Origin: Flavobacterium fluviatile
GTDB lineage: Bacteria; Bacteroidota; Bacteroidia; Flavobacteriales; Flavobacteriaceae
Assembly (NCBI RefSeq): GCF_010645065.1
Contig: NZ_JAADZW010000010.1
Coordinates: 62,001-126,000 of the forward strand
Reading direction: 5' to 3'
Length of the DNA stretch: 64,000 nucleotides
Each line of letters opens with the position of its first letter. The first letter of the stretch is position 1. Of this stretch, positions 36,005-44,096 are shown one piece after another. The notes under the pieces are model-generated. The model saw only the letters and a program-made list of their open reading frames with translations, had not been told where the DNA came from and did no database searches. The position numbers and the translations under genes are program-made.

Positions 36005-36469
36005 ATGTACAAAAGAGAATACGAACCTCTACTGGAAAATGGGTTTAAGGAAATTGCTTTGTGGCAGTTAGATACTTTTTTCTTGGAACCTTTTGGAGAA
36101 AATGATCAAAGAAAGGAATTGATAAATCGCTTAAATGCTTATTTGAGTGAGTTCTTATATTTGGGTTTGAATGCAGAACTTTGGATAGATGGTTCATTTT
36201 CAACTCATAAACCAGAACCAGAAGACATAGATGTTGTGTTTTTATTAGATGTAAGTGAAATAAATAATTTGAAGGACAGAAAACTAAAGTTATTTGAAGA
36301 ATTATTTCAAAATAGAAAAATTGTTAAGGCCAGATATTCAGTTGATGTTTATTATATAGATAGAAACGATGAAATTGAAAAACAAAAATGGATAACAACT
36401 TACGGATTTGATTCAAGGAAAATAAATAGTAAAGGAATATATAAAATACAATTATCAAAAGATGTATAG
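36005..36469 (+). CDS. Minimal nucleotidyltransferase-fold protein (DUF6932-like)
   Basis: A 154-residue protein with the DNA-polymerase-beta nucleotidyltransferase signature: G63-S64 in LWIDGSFST, then D74-x-D76 in EPEDIDVVFL, with a later acidic strand ARYSVDVYYID giving the third metal ligand. No signal peptide, so cytoplasmic. Small proteins of this fold can add nucleotides to proteins or RNA, often as half of toxin-antitoxin or defence pairs. The gene overlaps the next one by 8 bp, so they are translated together. Codon use and base composition are more AT-rich than in the pectin locus. The biochemical role is unknown. Confidence 0.72.
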   Translation: MYKREYEPLLENGFKEIALWQLDTFFLEPFGENDQRKELINRLNAYLSEFLYLGLNAELWIDGSFSTHKPEPEDIDVVFLLDVSEINNLKDRKLKLFEELFQNRKIVKARYSVDVYYIDRNDEIEKQKWITTYGFDSRKINSKGIYKIQLSKDV

Positions 36470-37394
36470 TATAGAACGGATAGAGGAATTATTAGCAAAT
36501 TCAGAAGATACTTTACTGAAATATGAGAATTTGCTTAAGGACAATCCAAATAGTTTGTTCAATAAAGGTATGGTAAAAAATACCCTAGAACAAATGGTAG
36601 AATTGCGTTCTAACCTTGCTTTCGAAAAACAGAAAAGAGAAAAAGAAATTATTGATATACGCTTAAAAGGTAAAGTTGCAAAAGTAGGAAAGCTACCTTT
36701 GGATTTATTGGGAGAGTTTGCTAAAAGTTTGTCTGACTGTATTATAGAATCATCTAGAAAATATCAATATGGTAATAAAGGTGGAGCTAAAATATTAACC
36801 TCTATTAAAAACACTGTAGATTTACGCTTCGACAGATTAGTTCCGGGATCAACACATATTTTAGTTACGGGTAATAATAGTCCTGATTTATTTGGTAATA
36901 GCATGATTGAAAATGCTTTAATCAATACTTTTGAGTTATTAAATGTGCATAACGATTCTGAATTAATGGATAAATCTGAAAAATATGGTGGAGCTGGAAT
37001 TAAAAAATTAAACAAAATATTAAACTTGAGTATTAATAACCATTTAGAATTTGATTTAGAGTGGTCTTCACCAAACTCAAAAGTTTTTAAATGGGAAGGA
37101 AATTTTGATAGAATAAAGCAACTTAATAATTCTATTTCAAAAATAGAAACCATTACTCCAGAGGAGATTGAAATTTCTGGCACATTAGTTATGCAAAGTT
37201 TAAAAGGACAGCTTGAAATTGAAGATAATGATGGTAAACTTTTTAAAGTTTCATTTCCAATGTCTTTTTTAGAGAAGATAAAAGAATTCCAAATTGGAGA
37301 AGATTTTTCTGCAACAATTATTAAAAACACTCTTAAAAATAGTATCACTAAAGAAGAAAAAGCATCATTTGAATTGACAACAATAAATTCTTAA
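36462..37394 (+). CDS. Unknown protein coupled to the nucleotidyltransferase
   Basis: I do not recognise this 310-residue protein. Residues 1-70 are highly charged and probably coiled-coil (RIEELLANSEDTLLKYENLL, AFEKQKREKEIIDIRLKG). The middle (about 70-160) has a possible alpha/beta region with GGAKILTSIKNTVDLRF and LVPGSTHILVTGNNSPDLFG. The C-terminal third has beta-strand patterns such as ISGTLVMQSLKGQLEIEDNDG, like a small beta-barrel. No signal peptide or membrane segment. Its start overlaps the stop of the nucleotidyltransferase gene (ATGTATAG), so the two products are likely to work as a pair. Confidence 0.75.
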   Translation: MYSIERIEELLANSEDTLLKYENLLKDNPNSLFNKGMVKNTLEQMVELRSNLAFEKQKREKEIIDIRLKGKVAKVGKLPLDLLGEFAKSLSDCIIESSRKYQYGNKGGAKILTSIKNTVDLRFDRLVPGSTHILVTGNNSPDLFGNSMIENALINTFELLNVHNDSELMDKSEKYGGAGIKKLNKILNLSINNHLEFDLEWSSPNSKVFKWEGNFDRIKQLNNSISKIETITPEEIEISGTLVMQSLKGQLEIEDNDGKLFKVSFPMSFLEKIKEFQIGEDFSATIIKNTLKNSITKEEKASFELTTINS

Positions 37395-37556
37395 AGGGAT
37401 TAATAAAGTAATATAATTTGTAGATATATTTACAATTATTGAATCAATATTGAGATGAAATCTTTTTAAAAAACATTATTATACTGCGCTTTTTACATTG
37501 TTTTATGTTTATTAAATATTCCTACTTTTCATCTATTTTAAGATAAAAATATATAA

Positions 37557-37921
37557 ATGATGAAAAAACGTCACTCTATAATTTTTCTAATTTCAATCCT
37601 CCTAATTTCCTGCGAACAAACGCAGATAAATTTGAACGAAATAAATGGAAAACCCTTGATGATATAAATTACAATCATCGTGAATTTATGATTCAGGATT
37701 TAAAAGCAAATTATTTAAAACCCGGAATAAAATATAAAGAAGTAGAGAAGTTACTTGGAGGAAATTATAATGAACGTTCAGAAGATTCAATCCAGCTTCA
37801 ATATGAAATTTATACTGATTTCGGAACCGATATTGATCCTGTAGAAACCAAAACGTTTATTGTAAATTTTACTTCCGATTCCGTTTTTGTTAATACAAGA
37901 ATTGATCATTGGAGTAAATAA
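37557..37921 (+). pseudogene. Small lipoprotein, BamE/SmpA-like, broken by a frameshift near 37619
   Basis: The ATG at 37557 opens a lipoprotein signal (KKRHSIIFLISILLISC, Cys 19) but that frame stops soon after, at 37656-37670. A different frame continues the protein smoothly as NADKFERNKWKTLDDINYN and then DLKANYLKPGIKYKEVEKLL to 37921. The two join if one base is missing in the AAA run at 37618-37620. The LKPGIKYKEVEKLLGG motif is typical of BamE/SmpA-type small outer-membrane lipoproteins. A downstream ATG (37688) gives only 77 residues without a signal. Either a decayed gene or a homopolymer sequencing error. Confidence 0.75.
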
Positions 37922-38053
37922 TCCAAATTCATAGTGATCTAAAATATTTAAGAATGTTTACAACGAGGACTAATTTAATCAGTTTTAAAACCTCGTAAAA
38001 TGTTTTTAAGGTAAGTTTAAAAATAGGTGCACAAGAAATATTGATATATTTTG

Positions 38054-38061
38054 TATATTTG
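38054..38061 (+). promoter_or_regulatory. Possible -7 element (TATATTTG) of the toxin-antitoxin operon
   Basis: TATATTTG matches TAnnTTTG and lies 22 bp before the antitoxin start at 38084. No convincing -33 TTG was seen at the right distance. Confidence 0.4.
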
Positions 38062-38083
38062 GAAAAATAATTATTCCACAATT

Positions 38084-38254
38084 ATGAAATCACAAACAGC
38101 ATTGCTAATTGACTTGGCGAAAAAACTTGAAAAAAGACAAAGCTCTAAAGAATCAGCTATTAAATCTTTGAGTTCTGCTGGTATTGTTACTAAAGAAGGA
38201 AAAATGACTAAATCTTTTCCTAATTTGGAACGAGTACTATCTGTTGCTGAATAG
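38084..38254 (+). CDS. Small probable antitoxin
   Basis: A 56-residue basic, helical protein (LLIDLAKKLEKRQSSKESAIKSL). An in-frame upstream start at 38051 would overlap the promoter-like sequence, so the ATG at 38084 is chosen. The ending TKEGKMTKSFPNLERVL resembles small partner proteins encoded before ADP-ribosyltransferase-like toxins. The stop codon touches the start codon of the next gene with no gap, so the two are co-translated. It probably binds and blocks the larger protein. Confidence 0.6.
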   Translation: MKSQTALLIDLAKKLEKRQSSKESAIKSLSSAGIVTKEGKMTKSFPNLERVLSVAE

Positions 38255-38860
38255 ATGTACAGTTCGAGGTCTAATCTTTTAATTGGATTTCATGGTTGTG
38301 ATGAATCTGTCGCACAACAACTTCTTACCAAACCTAAAAACATAAAAATTAGCGAAAAACCATTTGATTGGCTCGGTCACGGATTTTATGTTTGGGAAAA
38401 CAATTACGACAGAGCTTTACAGTGGGCTAAAGACAAAGAGAAAAAAGGCATGATTAAAAAAGCTTCTGTAATTGGCGTTGTATTTACATTAGATTATTGT
38501 CTTGACTTGATTGATAGTGAATTCATTAAAATGCTTTCGGTTTATTATGAATTGATGCAAAAGGATTTTCATAGCATCGAAAAAGAACTTCCAAAAAATA
38601 AAGATGTAAAAGAAGACGAGCACAAGGATTTACTGATACGTGAATTAGATTGTGCTGTAATTCAGTATCTCCATCAAAAAATAAAGGAAGAAATAGAGCA
38701 GGATGATACAACTTCATTAAAAGAGTTTGACTCCGTAAGAGGTGTTTTTACAGAAGGAGGTCCTGCATTTCCGGGTGCTGGTGTACAAAAGAAAAGTCAC
38801 ATCCAAATATGCATTCGCAATATGGACTGTATTAAAGGATTCTTTTTGCCTCGAAAATAG
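38255..38860 (+). CDS. Probable ADP-ribosyltransferase-like toxin (DUF3990-like)
   Basis: A 201-residue cytoplasmic protein. GFHGCDES (H13) and DWLGHGFYVWENNYDRALQWA (Y45) match the first two positions of the H-Y-E set in PARP-like ADP-ribosyltransferases. The C-terminal VFTEGGPAFPGAGVQ supplies a candidate Glu and is followed by SHIQICIRN. These blocks are typical of a widespread toxin group sitting after a short antitoxin gene. It would modify a host target with ADP-ribose from NAD+ when free. The target is not known. The low-GC setting between two metabolic regions suggests horizontal acquisition. Confidence 0.7.
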   Translation: MYSSRSNLLIGFHGCDESVAQQLLTKPKNIKISEKPFDWLGHGFYVWENNYDRALQWAKDKEKKGMIKKASVIGVVFTLDYCLDLIDSEFIKMLSVYYELMQKDFHSIEKELPKNKDVKEDEHKDLLIRELDCAVIQYLHQKIKEEIEQDDTTSLKEFDSVRGVFTEGGPAFPGAGVQKKSHIQICIRNMDCIKGFFLPRK

Positions 38861-38997
38861 TTGTCATGAGCCCACTATCGCATATCGTATCAGAGTAATG
38901 AAATGGCTGTATTTGCATTTACAATCTATTCAAAGTCAAATTTTAATTTCTTAAAGTCACTAATTTTTCAGGATTCTTTTACTTAAAACCTCAAACC

Positions 38998-40254
38998 TCA
39001 CTCCCCTTCAGTCATATCAATAGTTTTTGGATGCAAACTAACAAGTTGTAAAACAATCGCAGTAACCACTACAAATAAAAGCAATACAAAAACGTGTCTC
39101 ATTCCCCCATTATCAGCAGCTTTTCCTAAAAATTCCGTGATAACAGCTCCGGCTGAAATACCTACGAAATTCATAATTCCGTATCCGGTAGCACGGTAGC
39201 GAGGCGCAACAAACTGACAAAGAATAGGCATATTGTTGGTATCGTATATTCCAAATCCAAGTCCGAAAAGGATAGCGCCAAAAATAATAGCTGCTGTGTC
39301 GCAGCAGTAGCCAAATAAAAACAAAGCGGGAATGGTAAGAAATAGTCCAATGGCGCTGGTGTAAATCCTTCCTTTAAGATGTTTCATCACCCATCGGTCT
39401 GAAACGGCACCACCAATTAAAACACCAAAAAATGATGACATCGAAATGGTTACCGTTGCAATTGGTCCCGCCAAAGCCATGTCCAAATGTAACGTTTCGG
39501 TAAATAAAGTAGGCAACCAATTTTTTGCAGCCCAACCCGGTAAACTTGGTGAAGCGAAATAAAACAATAAAACCCAAAAGGAGATATTGCCAAATAAGAT
39601 TCCCAATCCCTTGAACATCTGTCTAAATTCAGTGCTGACAGATGATTTTTTTGTGGGATCAAAAAAGTAGGTTTTCTTTTCCTGTAAAAAAAAGATCAGT
39701 ACCAAACTGTAAAGTACACCAAGTAAACCTACGGAGTGAAAACTGAAATGCCAGGAAAAATGCTTAGAAATAGTGGCTCCAAAGCCACCCAGCGCCTGTC
39801 CTAAATAAATTCCGGTGGTATGAATAGCAATAGCAAAAGAGCGTGTTTTTTCCTGATGGTAATCGGCAATTAAAGATAAGGCAGCGGGAATATAAAAAGC
39901 TTCGCTAAAACCCATAATCCCACGCAAAATATAAATCTGATTGAAAGTGGTAGCATAACCCATCGCCATAGTAACCCCTGACCAGATAAAAAGACTTGCT
40001 ATGATGATTCTTTTTCGGTTAAAACGATCCGCTATAATTCCGGAAACTGGGCTCATCAGTGCATATATCCAAAGGAAAATAGCCATTAAAAGACCGAAAT
40101 TTTCAGCTTTCGCCAATTCAGGAATGTCATCCATCATCGCTGATTTCATAGTGGAAAGCATTTGTCGGTCTAAATAATTCAATAAAGCCACAAACCACAA
40201 CAAGCCTACAAGAATCCATGGATAGGATTTTTTTTCATTCAATTTTGCAATCAT
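38998..40254 (-). CDS. MFS transporter, probable hexuronate/sugar-acid importer
   Basis: A 418-residue inner-membrane protein with about 12 transmembrane helices. The loop 2-3 motif GIIADRFNRKR is the major facilitator signature, and LLWFVALLNYLDRQMLS in helix 1 is common to the anion:cation symporter group that takes up hexuronates and other sugar acids. It is divergent from the RuBisCO-like operon (426 bp apart) and close to the pectin locus, so uptake of galacturonate or another pectin-derived acid is likely. The stop codon is at the low-coordinate end. No sign of damage. Confidence 0.82.
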   Translation of the reverse strand: MIAKLNEKKSYPWILVGLLWFVALLNYLDRQMLSTMKSAMMDDIPELAKAENFGLLMAIFLWIYALMSPVSGIIADRFNRKRIIIASLFIWSGVTMAMGYATTFNQIYILRGIMGFSEAFYIPAALSLIADYHQEKTRSFAIAIHTTGIYLGQALGGFGATISKHFSWHFSFHSVGLLGVLYSLVLIFFLQEKKTYFFDPTKKSSVSTEFRQMFKGLGILFGNISFWVLLFYFASPSLPGWAAKNWLPTLFTETLHLDMALAGPIATVTISMSSFFGVLIGGAVSDRWVMKHLKGRIYTSAIGLFLTIPALFLFGYCCDTAAIIFGAILFGLGFGIYDTNNMPILCQFVAPRYRATGYGIMNFVGISAGAVITEFLGKAADNGGMRHVFVLLLFVVVTAIVLQLVSLHPKTIDMTEGE

Positions 40255-40403
40255 TTTCTTTTTTCAAAATAATGGGCGAATATACGAATTCAAACACAAC
40301 AGGAAATAATTGTTTTTTGATCTGATTTGTTTACAATGTTTGCTATTCGATTGGTACTTGTTTTCTTTTTTGAATGTTTATAAAAAGGTAAAATGTTGTT
40401 TTT

Positions 40404-40543
40404 TGGCCCCGATCGCAGTGAAAATCCTTTTGTGCCGGGGTTTGGCACATAAGATTACTTCACTATACTTCTATTTTCAGCGGAGTTTAGTGAACTTCGT
40501 TTGCAACGAAGAGCGGAACAATGTTTACTGATAATGCCTAATC
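40404..40543 (+). repeat. Flavobacterial repeat, family C (copy 2, forward)
   Basis: TGGCCCCGATCGCAGTGAAAA, the hairpin TGTGCCGGGGTTTGGCACA, GCAACGAAGAGCGGAAC and the ATAATGCCTAAT end match the inverted copy at 8701-8792. It occupies the centre of the 425-bp gap between the MFS gene and the RuBisCO-like operon, in which no gene is seen. Promoters for both divergent units must lie on either side of it. Confidence 0.75.
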
Positions 40544-40679
40544 TTTCTGCTCCTGAAATTAAAATATCGGATTCAGGTTATTAACTTGACTTCAAAATAA
40601 ATTCACAATACAGTACACAGCAGGACACTTACTCACTATAAATTCATTTATTTAGAATTTCTTAATAAAATGTAGGACA

Positions 40680-41921
40680 ATGGAAAGAGTATTTGCGGAG
40701 TATCTTATTGAAACCCCTTATGAGGTAGAACAGGCGGCAGCAGTTTTGGCGGGTGAGCAGTCATCGGGCACATTTGTGTCGGTGCCGGGTGAAACCGAAG
40801 AATTGAAAAAACGCTTTGCTGCACGTGTTGAGGCTATTCAATTATTGGATGTTTCTGACGAACCATCCATTCCGGGAGGAAGTATTCCGGGGAAAAAATA
40901 CCAGAAAGCAAGAGTAAAAGTAAGCTGGTCGATAGAGAATTTCGGTTATAACCTGCCGGTTCTGATCAGCACTTTACAAGGAAACCTATACGAAATCACA
41001 CAATTTACGGGTTTGAAACTCATGGATTTTGAAGTGCCGGATTCTTTCGCAACTCATTATAGCGGACCAAAATTCGGAATCAAGGGCTCTAAACTATCTT
41101 GTGGTGTAGGAGACCGACCAATGATTGGTACGATTATAAAACCAAGTATAGGGATGAGCGTTGATGAAACTGCGGCTTTGGTAAAATCGCTGATTGATGC
41201 GGGAATTGATTTTATTAAAGACGATGAGCTGATGGGATCTGCGGCTAATTCACCTTTTGACGAAAGGGTAAAAGGAATTATGAAAGTCATTCGCGACAAC
41301 GAACAAAAAACAGGTAAAAAAGTAATGTACGCGTTCAATATCAGTGATGAAATTGACGAAATGCAGCGAAAATATGATTTGATTCAGCAGGAACAAGGAA
41401 GCTGTGCGATGATCAGCATCAACAGTGTCGGGCTTTCAGGAACAAAAAAAATCTGCGATAGAGGAGAACTAGTTATCCACGGCCACAGAAACGGCTGGGG
41501 AATGCTGAACCGTCATCCTTTACTGGGAATTGAATTTCCGGCTTACCAAAAAATTCAGCGTTTGGCAGGAGTTGATCAATTGCACGTCAATGGAATCCAG
41601 AATAAATTTTGGGAATCCGATGATTCGGTGGTGACTTCGATAAAATCCTGTTTAAAACCCTTTTTGGGAGGATACGAAATATTGCCTGTAGTCTCTTCCG
41701 GACAATGGGGAGGACAGGCTGTTGAAACGTACAGAAGAACCCAAACTACCGATTTGCTGTATATGGCCGGCGGCGGAATTTTGGCACACCCAATGGGACC
41801 AAAAGCCGGAGTAAACGCATTACAGCAGGCATGGCAAGGAGCCGTTGACGGTTTGTCTGTCGAAGAATCGGCACAGAAATACCCTGAATTTGCCGAATCG
41901 GTTAAAAAATTCTCAAAGTAA
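40680..41921 (+). CDS. RuBisCO-like protein (form IV), candidate 3-oxo-isoapionate-4-phosphate decarboxylase or transcarboxylase
   Basis: A 413-residue member of the RuBisCO large-subunit superfamily. Catalytic positions seen: K154 in TIIKPS, the metal site K180-D181-D182-E183 in FIKDDE, H267-G-H269-R270, H302 in LHVNG and S339-S340-G341 in SSGQWGG. The second Lys of the TIKPK loop is replaced by Ser, so it should not fix CO2. N-terminal AGEQSSGTFV is typical of the RuBisCO-like group acting in oxidised-apiose pathways (OiaX/OiaT). The stop overlaps the kinase start by 1 bp (TAATG). The pair with a DUF1537 kinase supports action on a phosphorylated branched 3-keto acid. Which reaction it performs is unproven. 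Confidence 0.8.
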   Translation: MERVFAEYLIETPYEVEQAAAVLAGEQSSGTFVSVPGETEELKKRFAARVEAIQLLDVSDEPSIPGGSIPGKKYQKARVKVSWSIENFGYNLPVLISTLQGNLYEITQFTGLKLMDFEVPDSFATHYSGPKFGIKGSKLSCGVGDRPMIGTIIKPSIGMSVDETAALVKSLIDAGIDFIKDDELMGSAANSPFDERVKGIMKVIRDNEQKTGKKVMYAFNISDEIDEMQRKYDLIQQEQGSCAMISINSVGLSGTKKICDRGELVIHGHRNGWGMLNRHPLLGIEFPAYQKIQRLAGVDQLHVNGIQNKFWESDDSVVTSIKSCLKPFLGGYEILPVVSSGQWGGQAVETYRRTQTTDLLYMAGGGILAHPMGPKAGVNALQQAWQGAVDGLSVEESAQKYPEFAESVKKFSK

Positions 41922-43303
41922 TGAGTTTAAAAAATAAATTGCTGTTGGCCTTTTACGGCGACGATTTCACAGGATCTACGGATGCTTTGGAATTTTTGAC
42001 GCTGGCCGGTGTAAAAACAATACTTTTTCTTCAAAAACCGAATCAAAAAGACATTGACCGTTTTCCCGGAATTCAGGCAATAGGTCTGGCCGGAAAAAGC
42101 AGGTCGATGTCAACATCGGAAATGGAAACAGAACTTTGTAATGCCTATGAAAATCTGAAAAGTTTTGCCCCCAATCACTTTCATTATAAAGTCTGTTCCA
42201 CTTTCGATTCTGCACCACACGTAGGGAATATCGGAAAAGCAATCGAAATCGGAAGCGAAGTTTTTAACCAGAAAACGGTTTTGGTTTCGCCATCAGCACC
42301 CCATTTGGGAAGGTTTTGCGTTTTCGGAAATCTTTTCGCCCGAATGGGAACTATCGGTAACGGAGAAATCTACCGTATCGATCGTCATCCATCCATGAGC
42401 AAACATCCGGTTACTCCTGCCTTAGAGGGCGATTTGACTATTCATTTGGCAAAACAGACAAATAAGTCTATAAATCTTATCAATTTGACTACAATTGAGA
42501 AGGGTGTTTCTGCGGTTTTAGAAGAAGTTGATAATAATCAGGCAGAAATCCTGTTTTTTGACGGTTTCAATCTGGAACATCTCAAAACAATTGGAAGTGT
42601 TTTTAATCAACTGGCAAACGAAAAAACATTATTTTCTGTAGGTTCATCAGGAATCGAAATGGCGCTGGGATTAGACTGGAAAAGCAACAATGTTATAGCA
42701 AACGAAACAGCATTTGAACAGGCAGGAGAGGTTTCTCCTTTATTGGTTTTATCAGGAAGCTGTTCTCCGGTGACCTCCGGTCAAATTGAATATGCATTGA
42801 AAAATGGTTTTTTAGAAATTCCATTAGAAAGCAAAGCAGTTGTTAGCGAATATCAAAATGAAATTATAGAAAATGCTGTTTCTGAAATCATCAGGAATTT
42901 CAATAACGGAAAAAGCACAATTTTACATACCAGTGCAGGTTCAAACGATCCGCGTATTGCCGAAACCGAAGCCTATTTTTCAGCTAAAGGTTTTTCGGAA
43001 AACGAAATTCAGAAACAATGCAGTACTCTTTACGGTAGTGTTTTGGGAAGAATCACCAAAGAAGTTTTAAAGGCAGTTCCGCTAAAGAGAATCCTTTTTG
43101 CAGGTGGCGATACATCAAGTTACGCAGCATCCGAACTGGATATTTTAGCATTAGAAATGATTGCGCCAATCGCACCAGGAGCGCCTCTTTGCAAGGCAAT
43201 TTCGGACAACAAATGGCTTAATGGAATAGAAATGAATTTTAAAGGCGGTCAGGTAGGCACCGCAGATTATTTTATAAAAGTATTAAAAGGAGAAAAATTA
43301 TGA
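41921..43303 (+). CDS. DUF1537 four-carbon/acid-sugar kinase
   Basis: A 460-residue kinase that phosphorylates sugar acids with ATP. The N-terminal domain starts FYGDDFTGSTDAL, the family's substrate-binding signature. The C-terminal nucleotide-binding half has LVLSGSCSPVTSGQIEYAL, GGDTSSYAASELDILAL and a final KGGQVGTADYFIKVL. It is coupled to the RuBisCO-like gene upstream (TAATG) and the racemase gene downstream (ATGA). Family members with a RuBisCO-like partner phosphorylate 3-oxo-isoapionate (OiaK); others use D-threonate or L-erythronate. The context favours the former but the substrate is inferred. Confidence 0.85.
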   Translation: MSLKNKLLLAFYGDDFTGSTDALEFLTLAGVKTILFLQKPNQKDIDRFPGIQAIGLAGKSRSMSTSEMETELCNAYENLKSFAPNHFHYKVCSTFDSAPHVGNIGKAIEIGSEVFNQKTVLVSPSAPHLGRFCVFGNLFARMGTIGNGEIYRIDRHPSMSKHPVTPALEGDLTIHLAKQTNKSINLINLTTIEKGVSAVLEEVDNNQAEILFFDGFNLEHLKTIGSVFNQLANEKTLFSVGSSGIEMALGLDWKSNNVIANETAFEQAGEVSPLLVLSGSCSPVTSGQIEYALKNGFLEIPLESKAVVSEYQNEIIENAVSEIIRNFNNGKSTILHTSAGSNDPRIAETEAYFSAKGFSENEIQKQCSTLYGSVLGRITKEVLKAVPLKRILFAGGDTSSYAASELDILALEMIAPIAPGAPLCKAISDNKWLNGIEMNFKGGQVGTADYFIKVLKGEKL

Positions 43304-43962
43304 GCGCAAAAACGTTAGGTTTTGTACACACATCGGCCACTTTGGTTCCGTTGTTTCAGCAGTTAAGCAGTGAATTTTTAAATGGGGCAGAAACCTTCAA
43401 TATAGTAGATGACAGCTTGATTAAAGATGTAATTAAAAAGGGAAAATTAATGCCAAACACAGCTGCGAGAGTAGTAAGTCATGTTAAGCTTGCTGAATCC
43501 GCAGGTGCAGATGTCATTTTGGTTACATGCTCGTCTATTGGTGTAGCGATTGAAACCGCTGCAACATTGAGTACCGTTCCGGTAATTCGTGTAGATCAGG
43601 CTATGGCGGATGAAGCAGTACAGATCAGCAATAAAATAGGTGTAATAGCAACATTGCCAACTACATTAGAACCTACAAGTGATCTGGTAAGAAGAAGAGC
43701 AGAACTTGCAGGCAAAAACGTAACGATTTCTTCTAAATTATGCGAAGGTGCTTTTGAGGCCTTAATGAGCGGAGATGCAGAAAAACACGACGAAATGGTT
43801 GCCAAAGCCCTAAAAGATTTGATGAAAGAGGTTGATGTAATTGTTTTGGCACAGGCTTCAATGGCAAGAGTAGTTGATGGTTTAAGTGCCGAAGAAAAAC
43901 TGGTGCCAATTTTAGCAAGTCCCGCCATAGCAATGAAAAAACTGGCAGAACTTTATTTCTAA
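43300..43962 (+). CDS. Asp/Glu/hydantoin racemase-family protein
   Basis: A 220-residue cytoplasmic protein. Both catalytic cysteines of the cofactor-independent racemase superfamily are present: C77 in LVTCSSIG and C148 in KLCEGAFEA. The opening LGFVHTSATLVPLFQ and central KIGVIATLPTTLEPT fit this family. Two cysteines argue for racemase or isomerase chemistry rather than the one-cysteine decarboxylases. It overlaps the kinase by 4 bp (ATGA) and so belongs to the same operon. It may epimerise or isomerise the sugar acid before phosphorylation, or act later. Such a gene is not among the named oxidised-apiose enzymes that I recall. Confidence 0.8.
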   Translation: MSAKTLGFVHTSATLVPLFQQLSSEFLNGAETFNIVDDSLIKDVIKKGKLMPNTAARVVSHVKLAESAGADVILVTCSSIGVAIETAATLSTVPVIRVDQAMADEAVQISNKIGVIATLPTTLEPTSDLVRRRAELAGKNVTISSKLCEGAFEALMSGDAEKHDEMVAKALKDLMKEVDVIVLAQASMARVVDGLSAEEKLVPILASPAIAMKKLAELYF

Positions 43963-43971
43963 AAAAAAAAT

Positions 43972-44050
43972 CACCATATAAGTTATATAAGTTTATTTAA
44001 GCTTTACGCAAAAAGAAAAACTTACATTTACTTATATAACTTAGATGGTT
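43972..44050. repeat. Family F inverted repeat (copy 3)
   Basis: CACCATATAAGTTATATAAG and CTTATATAACTTAGATGGT are inverted arms. The right half, ACTTACATTTACTTATATAACTTA, is almost identical to 19429-19451. It lies 46 bp before the transporter start. Confidence 0.75.
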
Positions 44051-44096
44051 TAAAGAAAAGTTTTGAATAAAATAACATGTTTTAATACTCATTTGT

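Noticed and set aside
36764..37348. 194-residue frame on the - strand
   Set aside because: It is the antisense shadow of the unknown 36462 gene, which has the promoter and the overlap with its upstream partner.
38742..38954. 70-residue frame after the toxin gene
   Set aside because: It overlaps the toxin gene in another frame and has no start context or conserved pattern.
40680..41921. A true CO2-fixing RuBisCO
   Set aside because: The second Lys of the TIKPK loop is Ser, the protein is short, and no small subunit or phosphoribulokinase is present.
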